From NCBI GenBank assembly GCA_007922195.1, contig ML681995.1, forward strand, positions 21,673,722-21,737,721: a DNA stretch of 64,000 nucleotides, given 5' to 3'. The stretch is from Podocnemis expansa (taxonomy: Eukaryota > Chordata > Testudines > Podocnemididae). The notes under the pieces were generated by a model, which saw only the letters and a program-made list of their open reading frames with translations, did not search any database and had not been told where the DNA came from. This document shows positions 1 to 11,081 of the stretch, piece after piece (the stretch's first letter is position 1; every line of letters begins with the position of its first letter). Made by a program: the position numbers and the translations under genes.

Positions 1-125
1 TAAAATATCTTTCTGTTTCATTGGTTACTCATTCTTCCTCAAAGCACATAAAGGTCCTAATCCTGTATCACTTAATGCAGTGGGAACTTGCTGTTGACTT
101 CAATGGAAGCAGACTGAAACCCTAA
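1..125. other. unassigned sequence
   Basis: Short AT-rich stretch before the first transposon. I see no reading frame or recognisable repeat in it. Confidence 0.5.
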
Positions 126-545
126 AGCTACTTCTACACTGGCAAGTTAGTACAAATTAAGGAGGCTTAATTCAAACAAACTTTTTACCTGTCTACATCA
201 GGCTTTCGTTAGTTCAGACTAAGGAATTCCTTAATTCGAACCAATGAATGTTTAGTTCGAATGAGTAACCACTGCCAGTTAGTTCTAACTAAGCATTTAG
301 TTCGACCATTAGTTTGAACAAAGTACGGTAGAGACTAGGACTAATCCTTAGTTCAAACTTCATAAGTTCAAACTAAGGGCAGTTAGTTCAAATTAACAAA
401 GTGGACGAATTCAGACTAATGTTAGTTTGAACTAGGCCATGTTGTTAGTTCGAAATAATAAGTTTGCGGTTAGTTTGAACTAACCGCAAACTTATTAGTT
501 CAAACTAACAAATTTGAACTAACTTTGCTTAATGTAGACATAGCT
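126..545. mobile_element. Harbinger-like non-autonomous DNA transposon (copy 1)
   Basis: About 420 bp with terminal inverted repeats: AGCTACTTCTACACT at the left and the complement of TGTAGACATAGCT at the right. It is flanked by a TAA duplication at 123-125 and 546-548. The interior is many permutations of TTAGTTCGAACTAA-like palindromes and has no coding capacity. A 3-bp duplication with GG-starting ends fits the PIF/Harbinger superfamily; this assignment is inferred from structure, since no transposase is present. It is one of eleven related copies in the window. Confidence 0.75.
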
Positions 546-635
546 TAAGAGTTTAACTGTCTACTTCAGTTCTTCCTCTTTACTGAATGTGGAGGGAAAA
601 AAACAATAGTACATAGATTCGAGTACATTCACTAG
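546..635. other. spacer between two Harbinger-like copies
   Basis: Ninety bases of host sequence separate two copies of the same family. It ends with the TAG duplicated by the second insertion. Confidence 0.5.
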
Positions 636-1074
636 GGCTATGTCTACACTGGCAATTAGTCCAGACTAAGGAGGTTTAGTCCAGACTAATTTAGCCCATG
701 GGTACACTAGCCTTTGCCTAGTTCGAACTAATAAATTTCTTAGTTCAGACTAAGGAATGCCTAGTTTGAACTAGTAAGTACCAAGCTTAGTTCGGACTTC
801 CACACTTAGTTTGAACTTTAGTTCAAACTAGGCATGGGCAAGAACCAAACTAAGGCTTAGTTCAAACTTAAGAAGTTCGAACTAAGCCATTAGTTTGAAT
901 TAAAAATGTGTTCTAGTTCTAACTAAGTGTTAGTTCAAACTAGATTGTGTGGTTAGTTCAAACTAAAAAGTTCCTGGTTTGTTCAAACTAACTGCTGGTT
1001 AGTTCAAACTTATCTTGAGTTTCTTAGTTCAGACTTGGAAGTCCAAATTAATATTGGCAGATGTAGACATAGCC
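636..1074. mobile_element. Harbinger-like non-autonomous DNA transposon (copy 2)
   Basis: Ends GGCTATGTCTACACT and TGTAGACATAGCC are inverted repeats, and TAG is duplicated at 633-635 and 1075-1077. The interior is again made of TTAGTTYGAACTAA-type palindromes with unique spacers such as a CATGGGCAAG block. There is no open frame of note. It lies only 90 bp from copy 1 and shares its terminal sequence, so the two are independent insertions of one family. Confidence 0.8.
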
Positions 1075-1079
1075 TAGGG

Positions 1080-1180
1080 TACTGGACTGGGAGTCAGGGA
1101 ACCTGAGCATTGTAATGGCTTTGCATTTAGACTTTGTGTTTGATATTTCTTTGTCTTAGTTCCCCATCTGTAATACAGAA
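1080..1180 (-). repeat. MIR-like SINE fragment
   Basis: The segment reads 'gggtactggactgggagtca', then a loosely preserved middle, then 'ttagttccccatctgtaa'. This is the order expected for the complement of a MIR/CORE-SINE (its sense strand contains a 'gatggggaaactgaggca' block). It is strongly diverged and only about 100 bp. Known-family reasoning; not searched. Confidence 0.5.
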
Positions 1181-1214
1181 ATTTTATTTATGCATCTTTG
1201 TAAGTGGCCTTGCA

Positions 1215-1266
1215 GGGGGGGTGGGGTGTGTGTGCACATGTGTGTGTGCACATGTGTGCACGCGTG
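1215..1266. repeat. alternating purine-pyrimidine simple repeat
   Basis: A G-run followed by TGTGTGTGCACATGTG-type alternation and CACGCGTG. This is a short interrupted (TG)n/(CA)n tract with Z-DNA-forming composition. Confidence 0.7.
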
Positions 1267-1955
1267 TTAATTTAAGTAGTATTTAAATAAAATATTTTCT
1301 TCTGCTGTTTCTTGGTTTTGTCAAAGACTGAAGTGAGATCAGAACTTGGCACAATCATGGATTTCTCCTCATTATAACAAGGAATCTAATGAGAATCAGA
1401 AATGGTAATATTCCTATTAACCCATTCTAATTAACATCTATTACAATTTTAATCTTGTGATCTTCCTTGGATGCTTCAATGGAATTTTAAAAGGCATTTC
1501 ATTTTAAATGGAAATGAAAGCATGCCATAATAAATTCAAGTTATTGGAGCCTTTTCAAATGTAATGGGTAAAAAGAGAGGAATTATGTTTGTTTATTTTT
1601 TTAAAATCTATAACAATGTGCAAGTTTTGCCCTCTGTGAGTATGTATAATAGAACAGGAAAAATCCATCCACTGAAGTAAATGGTATTTCACCTTAGACT
1701 AATATAATCCAGCAACTATGATTTATATATAAATACTGTCAGGAGAATATTCTATCTGCATATCTATATATCTATCCATACTAAAATCCTCCATGCTTTA
1801 TTTACCCTTCAAACTGTCCTTTGCAATAAACCTTGAAGAAACAGGACTTACAATGTGTCCTAAACATGAACAGGTTTGGATTCAGTTGGATAAAGAAATG
1901 ACAAGAGATTAGTCTTCCAGGTTAATTTTATGAACACACACACATATATAGATGG

Positions 1956-1956
<1 letters not shown>
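1267..1956. other. unassigned AT-rich sequence
   Basis: No reading frame above background and no repeat boundary recognised. Contains a minor ACACAC/ATATAT/GATG lead-in to the adjacent microsatellite. Confidence 0.5.

Positions 1957-2023
<67 letters not shown>
1957..2023. repeat. (TG)n microsatellite, about 33 units
   Basis: Uninterrupted TG dinucleotides for 67 bp. This is the longest perfect dinucleotide run in the window and is likely polymorphic in length. Confidence 0.97.
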
Positions 2024-2025
<2 letters not shown>

Positions 2026-3220
2026 GGGGGGGAGCAAAGCCTTTTATTTCCACAATAACCTCAGCTATAGAATTGCCATGGTGGAGTCACAAGACAAATA
2101 GATAAAAGAACACATGGGTAAACTGAGAGGATAATGATAATGAATAAATATGCAAAAAATAGCCTGCCATGAAGGAAAACTTCAGATAGAATCTAATCAA
2201 AACAAGAGTGCACTAGGGCTGCCAACAGAAACGATCTGAGAAGGGAAGCAGAAAATCTGTATCATAACGCTCAAGAATTAAATCGCACCCTTCATCCCAA
2301 TGGAGATGAAGTAGAAGAAGTTGTTGGGGAATGAAAAGAGTGTGTACTGAGTGAGAATAACACTGTAATTGGTATTCTAAAGGGGAATGGAGAGCCTGCT
2401 GCTTGAACAATTTCAGCAGTGCAGATGATCAGACGGAGAAAGAAACCAAAATCACCATACAAGTAAACCCATGATACCATTAAAATGACAGACAGGGCAC
2501 TGCCTCATATGGATCCAAGCTCACCCCAACATCTGAATTCACTGTCTGTGCCTTTGCCATACAGACTTTCACCACTCAGTAGATGTTCCCTTTTTTAGCT
2601 TTGCCCTCTTATTTGTCCTTCAGCACTGAATTAAAGATTTCAGTCATCATCTTTAAGATATTTAATGATTTCTGACTGAGATACCTGGAAGAACATGAAA
2701 AGCTCTTTGAGGTGAACCATGGTCAACACTTCAGGCATGATAAACAGCTTTTTGGGGAGTCAGTTCAAGACTATGAATCCAGTTGCCATGGTGTGTAAGA
2801 CGAGCTCACACCTCATCACCTTCGATTCCAAATGCTACTTCAAATGTGTCTTCACTAGTAAAAGCACTCGACACAGCATACATTAATTAAAAATTAATAT
2901 GCACATATAATTTTCTTCCTGGAAGGAGGGATGAACATGAGAAGAGCTCAGTGTTTTATTAGCAAATGCTCAGGAAAATCAGATGGTGGAAATGGTATAG
3001 GAACCTAAATAGAATACTTTTGATCTCCCTCATTGATGTCCCTAACCTCACAACTCCTTTGACTTCTTGCCACTTTCAGCTCCCTCCTAAATCCCTTTCC
3101 CTCCTCCTTACTCTTTTTTCTTCATGCAATAGCTATCTGACTTAATTAAAAAGATCAGCAAAAACATGATCTCTTCCCACCTCCCCCCCCTTATGACCTC
3201 TCATCTGTTATCTACACTAA
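2024..3220. other. unassigned sequence
   Basis: Only short chance frames occur (longest about 65 codons). A pyrimidine-rich patch lies at about 3040-3130 and a C8 run at about 3183-3190. No splice-like exon, RNA gene or transposon end is recognised. The TAA at 3218-3220 belongs to the next element's target duplication. Confidence 0.5.
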
Positions 3221-4368
3221 GGCTATGTCCACACACAGGCAGTTAAACTGATTTAACTTGAATCAATTTAATAAACTCAGTATAAAAATTATTAAATTGA
3301 TTTAAGTTAAATCGATTTAACAGGTCCACACCAAAAAAACCCCAAATCAAAATAGCATGTCCAGACACAGGACTTGCTATTTTGATTCAGGAGAGAGGCA
3401 CCATGGGAGATATGAGTCAGCAGTGTGCTCTTGTGGCCAAAAAGGCCAATGGCATACTGGGCTGCATCAAAAGAAGTATTACCAGCAGATCAAGGGATGT
3501 GATCATTCCCCTCTATTCTGCACTGGTGAGGCCATGTCTAGAATACTGTGTTCAGTTTTGGGCTCCCCACTACAAAAAGGACAGGGACATGCTAGCGAGA
3601 GTCCAGCAGAGGGCAACCAAAATGATAAAAGGGCTGGTGCACAAGCCCTATGAGGAAAGACTGAAAGCATTAGGCTTATTTAGTCTGCAGAAGAGAAGAT
3701 TGAGGGGGGGATTTGATAGCAACCATCAACTACTTGAAGGGATGCTCTAAGGAAGATGGAGCTCGACTGTTCTCAGTAGTAACAGAGGACAGAACAAGGA
3801 CCAATGGTCTCAAGTTGCAGCTGGAGAGGTCGAGGCTGGATATTAGAAAAAACTTTTTTACTAGGAGAGTGGTGAAGCCTTGGAATGAGCTGCCAAGGGA
3901 GGTGGTGAAATCTCCATCTTTGGAGGTGTTTAAGGCCTGACTGGACAAAACCCTGACTGGGATGGTTTAGTGGGAGTGGTCCTGCCTCTGGCAGGGGGTT
4001 GGACTATATGACCTATGAGGTCCCTTCCAACCCTATGATTCTATGATATGGCCCCCTCACTGGGCCATGCCCCCACCCAATATATAGAAAAAGGAAAGCA
4101 TCTGGGAAGGAGAAGGGCAAAAAGTGTTAAATCGATTTAACAGTTAAATTGAAATAACATGACTGCACTGTGTTATTTCAAAATAACAATTTTGATTTAA
4201 CCATCATATCAATATAATACTAGGTTTTATTATATCAATATAATTTCCCTTATATCAAAATGAGGGAACTCCTCATTTTGAAATAAAGGAATGTCATGTG
4301 GACCTACCATTTTTAAAATTGAAATAACCAGCTTTATTTCAATTTAAACAGTGTGTGTGGACACACCC
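3221..4368. mobile_element. Harbinger-like DNA transposon (copy 3), split by CR1
   Basis: The left end is GGCTATGTCCACACACAGG and the right end is the complement of GTGTGTGGACACACCC. It is flanked by TAA (3218-3220) and TAG (4369-4371), a 3-bp duplication with one change. The arms are TTAAATCGATTTAA-type palindromes. The core contains 'ccagacacaggacttgc', 'ggcaccatgggaga' and 'ccacccaatatataga', which recur in the copies at 10580-11081, 28204-28718 and 51779-53055. A CR1 fragment (3411-4047) is inserted in the core; removing it leaves about 510 bp, close to the 502 bp of copy 4. Confidence 0.8.
3411..4047 (+). pseudogene. 5'-truncated CR1 LINE, RT C-terminal part and 3' end
   Basis: A CR1 retrotransposon truncated so that only the region after the reverse transcriptase active site remains. 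Two frames encode it: 3382-3750 (with '[20 protein letters not shown]' and '[20 protein letters not shown]') and 3713-3940 ('[17 protein letters not shown]', '[13 protein letters not shown]'). They are joined by a frameshift next to a run of seven G near 3705-3711. The element ends with 'ggtcccttccaaccctatga' and ATTCTATG octamers, the standard CR1 3' signature. It interrupts the core of a Harbinger-like element, so it is the younger of the two. It closely matches the C-terminus of the CR1 at 16.4-19.2 kb. Confidence 0.93.
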
Positions 4369-4371
4369 TAG

Positions 4372-5054
4372 GACTTCACACTGGCTTTCATTCTCCAACT
4401 CTTCCTCCATCCTCCACCTCTTGACCCCATTCTCACACCATTACTCTCTTTAAACTTTCATTCTGCTCCAACTCAATCCTTGCATTAGACGAGCATGCCT
4501 CTAGTCTTCCCCACTGTTAGTAAATCTGTCCCTTCCTACCCCAAGTGCCTCTCCAACTACATTCTTATTTCCCTTCTTCAGGTTCCCTCATTGTAGTTCA
4601 ATGCAAGTACACAAAGGCTTAAATGCTTTGCTGGATCAGGCCCCAAAGACCAATGTACAGTAACTGGAATCAGTTCCTCTCCTTCAACCTGGGTTCTTCT
4701 GCCCTTCCTGCTCCAATGAGACCTCTCTCATCAAGGTCTCAGATGGCCAGATCACTGTGCTTCTTACTGCATCCTCACCCTTCCTGGCTCTCTTATGTTT
4801 CTGAGTAACAGCTATGGTTGTTTGCTACTCAGAGAGGAACAGATCAGAGGCAGATATATAGTTTAGATTACAGAAGTTTCTTATTCCTGTAAGAAGATCT
4901 GAGAAAACGAAAGATGCATAACTTAAGCTTTATTACTAGTTTTAAAAAAAATACTGTGCTAGATTCATCCCAACAGTGAGGTCAAAATTATTCCTCCAGG
5001 CACCAGTGAAGAGCACTGTTCTCAGAAGTGGGGTTAGGAGGGAAGGTTTACTGT
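4372..5054. other. unassigned, pyrimidine-rich then AT-rich
   Basis: Positions 4380-4620 are unusually rich in C and T (CTTCCTCCATCCTCC-like). The rest is ordinary. No gene-like frame is seen; the longest open stretch is about 60 codons. Confidence 0.5.
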
Positions 5055-5648
5055 CAGGGGTTAAAGTATAATTTGGGGGCCCCAGAACCCTCCCGTGCTG
5101 GTGGGCCTGCCTCCAGTGCCTGGAGGAGCTCCATGTGCCAGTGCCCCCGCCCAGTGCTGGTGGGTCCCCTGGCCCCCAGCTCCTGCTACCCCCCAACCCC
5201 AATCCCCCCCCCAGCACCAGCCATCCCACACTCATTGGCAGCAGTGTGGCTGGGGAGGTGGGGGGCGGTAGGCCCTGGGGCAGTGCCATGGCTGGGGCTC
5301 TGGCAGCAGGCCCCAGGTTGGGGGTGTGGCCTGGAAGGACAGAGGTTTGGGGGTGGGGCTTGAGCCCCTAGGAACGCCCCTAGCCCCTGCCCCTGCCCCC
5401 TTCCTGCCAGAACACGGTGGAACGCTGCTCCGAGGCCTTCTATTTTTAGGGGCACAGTGTTCGGGCCACTAAAAATAGAACATGGACCCGGAACGCTGCG
5501 TTCTGGGGCCTGCTATTTTTCTATGGTGGGCCCTGGAATGCAGCATTCTGGCTCCATGTACTAGTTTTAGGGGCCCCAGAATGCTGAGCCCCTAAAAATA
5601 GTGGCCCCTGGAATGCTGTTCTGGGGCATTCCGGCATATTTTAACCCA
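5055..5648. mobile_element. hAT-like non-autonomous transposon, GC-rich core
   Basis: The left end CAGGGGTTAAAGTAT and the right end ATATTTTAACCCA are inverted repeats. The host sequence TTTACTGTC is repeated on both sides (5047-5055 and 5649-5657), an 8-9 bp duplication typical of hAT elements. The interior is GC-rich. Its right half repeats a motif 'ggaatgctgcattctggggc' in variants separated by 'cctaaaaatag'-like links. Open frames in the GC-rich part are on both strands and look like composition artefacts. Confidence 0.75.
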
Positions 5649-5657
5649 TTTACTGTC

Positions 5658-6640
5658 CATCTCTCCCCAGAACTTCCAATGGGACAGGACGCTTTTAAAT
5701 TGCACATAGCACTCTGTCAGTACAGAAAATGCAAGGAATCCACTGAATTTGTCTATGTTGTGCCCATCACCTCCCAACACTGTCCTTTACTGAGAATGTA
5801 CTGGTAGCTTGTGAGTCCCTGGCAGAGTGGAGGTCTTCCCACAGTGTGGTCTTTATTCTACTATGAATTCTTGATCCTGTATTTTGTTTGGCTTGTAGCC
5901 AGAGTAACCCAGGGCCAGGGAGCTAATTTTTGATAAGTTTTAATGGGCAGTGTTCCAGTTGGCTTTGATAGAGCTTCATGTGTTTACATACCAGCAGTAG
6001 GGAATTTAACCCCTACATTTGAAACCTGTTTAGCAAGAGACTAATTTAGCATAAATTTGAATGGTGCCATTTTACAGATAGCAAGTGTATTTGCTTTATT
6101 TTTGAGTCACATCTGCAGGCCATGTATGCTTTTGCTCACACATATTAAGTGTCACATCAGTCTGAGGAGTTTCAGATTATCTATATAGATAACTGACTTT
6201 GCTTCCAAAAGATAAATCAGGTCAGGATATTTGAAAACCATTTAATGCCTGAAGATGAAATAAATAACAGACAGGCAGAGTTTAATACTGTTTAAAAATA
6301 CAATATTGTTCTTAAGCATACACATCACTCACAAACTGCCTTACAAAATGAACAGAAACAATTGGTGGAAAATATAGGAAATGATGACTCAACTCAAACA
6401 CCAGAACAGGATCCTTCAGGTTGCAAAGTAAAACCAACAATCTCAAGAAGGATGGGAACATGAGGTTATATCACTAGACCTTCTAAAATCCCTATTAGTG
6501 GGTAATTGTCTAGGGATAGGACTTTGGTGAGTCTGGGCTTTCTACTTCAGTGCAGTTGGGTATTGGATATGTAAAGTTTTTGAAGCAATGTGGTGTGTAG
6601 TTAATGTGCTGCCTTATATTTAGATTCCAAGGCCCAAAGA
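5658..6640. other. unassigned sequence
   Basis: Ordinary AT-rich DNA with no coding signal or repeat boundary that I can defend. Confidence 0.5.
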
Positions 6641-7297
6641 GCCCATGTGATCAGCTTCTGACCTCCTGCATAACAGAAGCCCAGGGGTGGTGTTGTGGCA
6701 GTGGACACGGGAGCAGCAGCCCCGCGTGTTCCCAGCCAGTTCCCCGAATCACAGCCCTGGTAGCAGCACCAGCTCCCACAGCGGACCTGCCTGGAGCAGT
6801 GAGAGGAGCTGCCACCCCGTCCCTGCTGCAACAGGTAGCCAGGGCAGGAAAGGATGAAGAAAATTTAAATCCCTTAATCCCCTTGTGCGCAGGCAACATG
6901 TTTGGAGGTGGTGCCCACTCCAGAGTGGAGCCAGGTCCCACTGGGGAAGAGGGAGGCAAAGGGTAGGTGGGTGGCCCCAAGCCTGGGTGAGAGGGGGAGC
7001 CCTGGGAGACTGGGGGAGCTGAAAGCTGGGCAGGATCAGGCCATGTGGCTTGGGGAGGCAGTTGTGGCATGGGCTGCAGGGACCCAGGGCTCTCAGGGGG
7101 GTGAGCAGCTGGAGCCAGACTGGGGGGGGGGGGTTAGGCTGCTGGGGGGCATCGGAGCCAGACTGTGGCTGAAGGAGGGAGCCATGGCTGTGGACGACCA
7201 CTGGGGGGGCAGGGCAGAGCAGGGCCACAGCTGCTGGGGGAGGCTGGAGCAACCATGGGGGGGACTGCTGAGGGTGGCAGGCGCTGGTCTTGTGCTC

Positions 7298-7301
<4 letters not shown>
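6641..7301. repeat. G-rich block of unknown origin
   Basis: GC- and G-rich compared with its flanks, with many G-runs including 13 consecutive G near 7122-7134. Overlapping frames are open on both strands (for example 6749-7300 minus and 6902-7414 plus), as expected of stop-poor GC-rich repeats rather than of a gene. It ends directly at a long poly(T). It may be a retroposed or transposon-derived segment; no ends identified. Confidence 0.4.

Positions 7302-7332
<31 letters not shown>
7302..7332. repeat. poly(T) run of 31
   Basis: Thirty-one consecutive T on the plus strand (poly(A) on minus). It could be the tail of a minus-strand retroposed copy of the G-rich block or a simple expansion. 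I see no flanking target duplication. Confidence 0.95.
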
Positions 7333-7335
<3 letters not shown>

Positions 7336-7384
7336 GAGCAGCGCTCCTGCACAGACCATAGATTTTCCCCAAAATAATTCCTGG

Positions 7385-7690
7385 AGGAGATCTTTTAGAA
7401 AAAAAAACATTTAGTCTTGATTTAAAAATCGTCAGCAATGGAGAATCCACTATGACCCTTAGGAAATTGCTCTCAGCATTGAAAATGTATGCCTTGTTTC
7501 CAGCCTGAATTTGTCTAGCTTCAACTTCCAGTCAATGAATCATGTTAGACCTTTCTCCTCTAGACTGAAGAGCCCATTATTATGTATTTGTTCCTCAGGT
7601 AGGTACTTACAGACAGTAATCAAGTCACCCCTTAACCTTTTCTGTGAGATAGCAGAGCTCATGTGCTTTTCCCCCCTACTCACAAAAATC
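7385..7690 (-). mobile_element. old CR1/L3-type LINE 3' fragment
   Basis: The complement encodes the tail of a CR1/L3-type element. Landmarks on the plus strand are 'aatggagaatccactatgac', 'tttgtctagcttcaacttcc' and 'gtcaccccttaaccttttct'. These are in the order and spacing of antisense CR1 3' coding and UTR sequence known from sauropsid genomes. It is diverged, carries stops in every frame and is much older than the CR1 copies at 3.4, 16.4 and 25.2 kb. Confidence 0.7.
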
Positions 7691-9304
7691 ACATCAGGGC
7701 TATAGGGAATATAATAAAAAATAAAGCTATAAGGAAAAAAATATTGATATAAGCAAATAAGATGGGTATAACCAAGGCCATGACAAACCAGTATCTCAAA
7801 CAAGAAGATGTTATAATTGAGGCAGTCCAATTGTTGAGATACTGGCATGGGCAATATATATTCAGTAATGCCCTTGAGGTGAAGAGAACTTGTCTATCTT
7901 CAAATTGTTTTAAAACCCAACTTGGGGGAATGGGATAATAGATTCCAGAAACTAATAAAAACCTCTATGTACACAGCTGTTTGTGTTTTGTTTTGTTTTT
8001 TGTATTTTTAAACCCAGGCTTTAAAAACCCAGGAGTTTTTACAAATAGAACTTAAGTTATTGGCCCATCTCATGTGTCCCACTATGCCAGAAGCATGGGA
8101 GCTGTGGTTTGTAGACTCATGAAAACAATGAAGCAAGGCAGATCAGAAAGAAGCAAGGAGTCCTTTGTAAGCATAACAAGTGAGGGACTGTAATTTAAGA
8201 TCCCATTAAAAAAGTCCAACAACATTATGATTTGATTTATAAAATCCAGTAACGACAGTTGACAACCTTTTCCTATAATACTTTTAAAAGGACAAATAGG
8301 CATTGGACTGGAACACTTGGACTAGTTTCTAACTTTCAGTTTCCCTTGAGCTAGATTGAGAAAGTAACTGTGAAGATCACTTTTATATTCCTTGGCTCCA
8401 CTCTATTTTGGTATCATTTAGTTAATCCCCAACCCCGCCACACACACACATTCCCCCTCTCTAAGTAAGTGCTTTTTTATCTTTGTTCCCACTACGTGCA
8501 TGTGCATTTTTCTCCCAGTAAACCACTTCTTCGTCTTACTTACTGACTTCTAGCCAAAGGAAGAGCCACCACCACCAAACCACTCACCTAACCTACAAAC
8601 CAGAATTTCACGAATTTACTGATAAAACACAATTTGCTACTCCATGGTAGGAAACTGCAAGACTGCTGTACTTCCAATACTGCATTGCTAACACCAGATG
8701 GTGCTGTGAAAGAGTATGAATGAGCACTTTGGCAGCATCTCCCCTCCCACTCACCTATGATGGAGTCCAGAAGAAACTGGGAACTAATTCTGGTTTCTCC
8801 TGCTTCTTGAGATAACTGCTCAAATCTAAGACTGCCCTGGTCTCCGGCATTTTGAATGCGGTAGGAAATGGAGGGGAAAAACCAGCTCTTCAGTTTGCAC
8901 CCTGCTGTTGTGTTTTCTTTCCTTATTGTCCCATTGGGGCTTTAGCTATTGTTCAGTGAGAGGAGTTTTAATATAATTAAAGTACACTTCTGAATTAGCC
9001 CTTAACACAGCTACCTTTGGGTTTCAACAGCATCTGCTGTGCCTTGCTCTGTTAGGGAGTGTGTATTGTCATAGGCTTATTGAAGTTACATGTAGTCAAA
9101 CAGCTGACCTCTGTTGGACAGCCTGGTAATCAAGCAATGTAACTCCAATCAATCCAACTCTTTAGTAAGCAACAGATCAATGTCTGTGATATGAGTGATC
9201 TAAAATAGTGAAAGTTGAAGTTTTGTTTGTTTGTTTGTTTTTAAAACCTAACTAAGATTCTTTGCCAAATTTTACAACAAGGTTCATTGGCATAAGTTGG
9301 AAAT
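7691..9304. other. unassigned sequence
   Basis: No convincing gene or element. Minor features are a TTTTGTTTTG-type tract near 7985-8000 and (TTTG)4 at about 9224-9240. The longest chance frames are about 100 codons (7540-7854 minus) and show no recognisable domain. Confidence 0.5.
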
Positions 9305-9510
9305 ACTATAACCCCTAGCACTGATGTAGTGCTTTTCATCAATAGATCTCAAAGGACTTTACAAAGGATGTCAAGATCATTATCTTCATTTTGTACCTGG
9401 GAAAACTGAGGCACCAAGATGTGATATGAGTTGCCAAAGGTTGCCCAGCAGGCCAGAAGCTGAGCCAGAAATAGAAATCAGTATTTGCTCCATTAGGCTT
9501 CAAAGCCAAT
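9305..9510 (+). repeat. MIR-like SINE
   Basis: Landmarks in order are 'tgcttttcatcaatagatct', 'ggactttacaaagg', 'attatcttcattttgtacct', 'gggaaaactgaggcaccaag' and 'ttgcccagcaggccagaag'. These correspond to the conserved core of MIR/CORE-SINEs, including the 'gggaaactgaggca' block. Moderately diverged; no target duplication visible. Confidence 0.7.
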
Positions 9511-10222
9511 AGAGTTACTCCAGCCTAACTAACAACACAAGCTGGTCCAGGTACATTACATTTACAATACATTAATGAGGAGGGCTCAGTCAGGAAGACT
9601 AAACAATTTTATGCTGAGATGCCAGCTAGTTATAACCAGTAGGACTTAAAATGCAGACAAGAAGAGAAGCAAAGTTAGAGCACTTATGGAAATCCTAACA
9701 TCATAATGAGCAAGAGGCTGTTAGGGCCTGATTCTGTTTTGCATTACTCCACCAAGCTGAAGAGGGTTGGGAGAAAAAGGCAGTCTGGGTGAGAAATCAA
9801 TGGGAGTTAAGTGCTTAAATACCTATATGAATCCCACCTTTTGAGATCATTTCAATCTATCTCTTCATATGCCAGTGGAGTTAACCAGTGTACAGCTAGA
9901 AGTGCCTTGTAGTGAATCAGTTCCATGATCTGCCTGACTATGAAGACATTGAGTCCAACACATTTCTGCAGACTTGACATAGAAACAATTGATGTTAAGC
10001 AAACCCACTAAGAAAATGCTACAAGTGACAGAGATATGACAATCAGCTTCACTAAGACCTGCAAGCATGGAAGAAAGCAAAATAAACATATGAAGGCCCA
10101 GACAAACATCAGAGAGTGCTAGTTCATTCAGTTGAATGTAGCTGGGAATGCAACTCACAAACAAAAAACATACTAGAGGCAGATATGCTGGTCCATATTC
10201 ATTGCTGACAGACTGAAAGGAA
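9511..10222. other. unassigned sequence
   Basis: No coding or repeat signal. The 99-codon minus frame at 9865-10164 has no recognisable domain. Confidence 0.5.
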
Positions 10223-10440
10223 GGTTGGTGTAGTTGTTAAGGCCTTGGACTATAGGTCTGACTTCAGTTCTTGCCTCTACTACATACTTCTTGTGTGGAT
10301 AAGTCACTTGTGCAAGGAGCTTCAGTTGAAATCAATAGGTGCAGAGTGCCTAAATATATCTAATGATCTGCGGCCCTACGCCTCATTCCTCCATCTGTAA
10401 ACTGGAGGTAGAAATGCTTCTTGCTTATCATATCTATTTA
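10223..10440 (-). repeat. MIR-like SINE
   Basis: On the plus strand this reads 'agttgttaaggccttggact', 'gataagtcacttgtgcaagg' and 'cattcctccatctgtaaact', the reverse-complement order of a MIR/CORE-SINE. It is the opposite orientation to the copy at 9305-9510. Confidence 0.5.
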
Positions 10441-10579
10441 GGTTATGACCTGGATCATTTTCTGTACCGCATTGCTTGATGTTTTGTGATTCCTACGCTC
10501 CCTCTGGTTCAGTGTGTGACCCAGAGCATGAGCATCAGACATATAACTTGTTAGTGCACAAGTTGGGATAAAACAGTAA

Positions 10580-11081
10580 GGGTATGTCTACACACAGTCT
10601 TTAAATTGAAATAATGAAGATTATTTTGATTTAAAAGATTGCAGGTCCATACTACATTTTGTTATATTGAGATAAGGAGCTCGCTTATCTTGAAATAAGG
10701 AAAGTCATTTTGATATAATAAAACCTAGTATTATATCTAAATGATGGTTAAATCAAAACTGTTATTTCAAAATAATACTGTGTGGACGTGTTTTATTTTG
10801 ATTTAACACTTTTGCCCTTCTCCTTCCCAGGGTGCTGTCTTTTTTCTATATATTGGGTGGGAACATGGCCCTTCTAGGGGGCCATCTTGCCACATCTCCC
10901 ATGGTGCCCATCTCCTAAGTCAAACTAGCAAGTCCTGTCCGTGGACATGCTAGTTCGATGTGAGTTTCTAGTGGGGACATGTTAAATCAATTTAACTTAA
11001 ATTGATTTAATTATTTTTATAGTGATTGTATTAAATAATTTTAACTTAAATTGATTTAACTGCCTTAGTGTGGTCATAGCC
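10580..11081. mobile_element. Harbinger-like DNA transposon (copy 4), uninterrupted
   Basis: The left end is GGGTATGTCTACACACAG and the right end is the complement of TTAGTGTGGTCATAGCC, both diverged. TAA precedes it at 10577-10579 and TGT follows, so the duplication is imperfect. The arms are AT-rich TTAAATTGATTTAA palindromes. The core contains 'attgggtgggaacatggccc', 'catctcccatggtgcccatc' and 'gtccgtggacatgctagttc', which are the intact version of the core that CR1 interrupts at 3411. At 502 bp it is a good reference for the subfamily. Confidence 0.75.

Noticed and set aside
6604..7414. Overlapping proline- and glycine-rich frames in the G-rich block
   Set aside because: Open on both strands, no domain, and composition-driven. 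They run into a poly(T)/poly(A) that would encode only Phe or Lys.
9865..10164. 99-codon minus frame with a hydrophobic, cysteine-rich sequence
   Set aside because: No signal peptide or domain I recognise, isolated, and of a length expected by chance in 64 kb.
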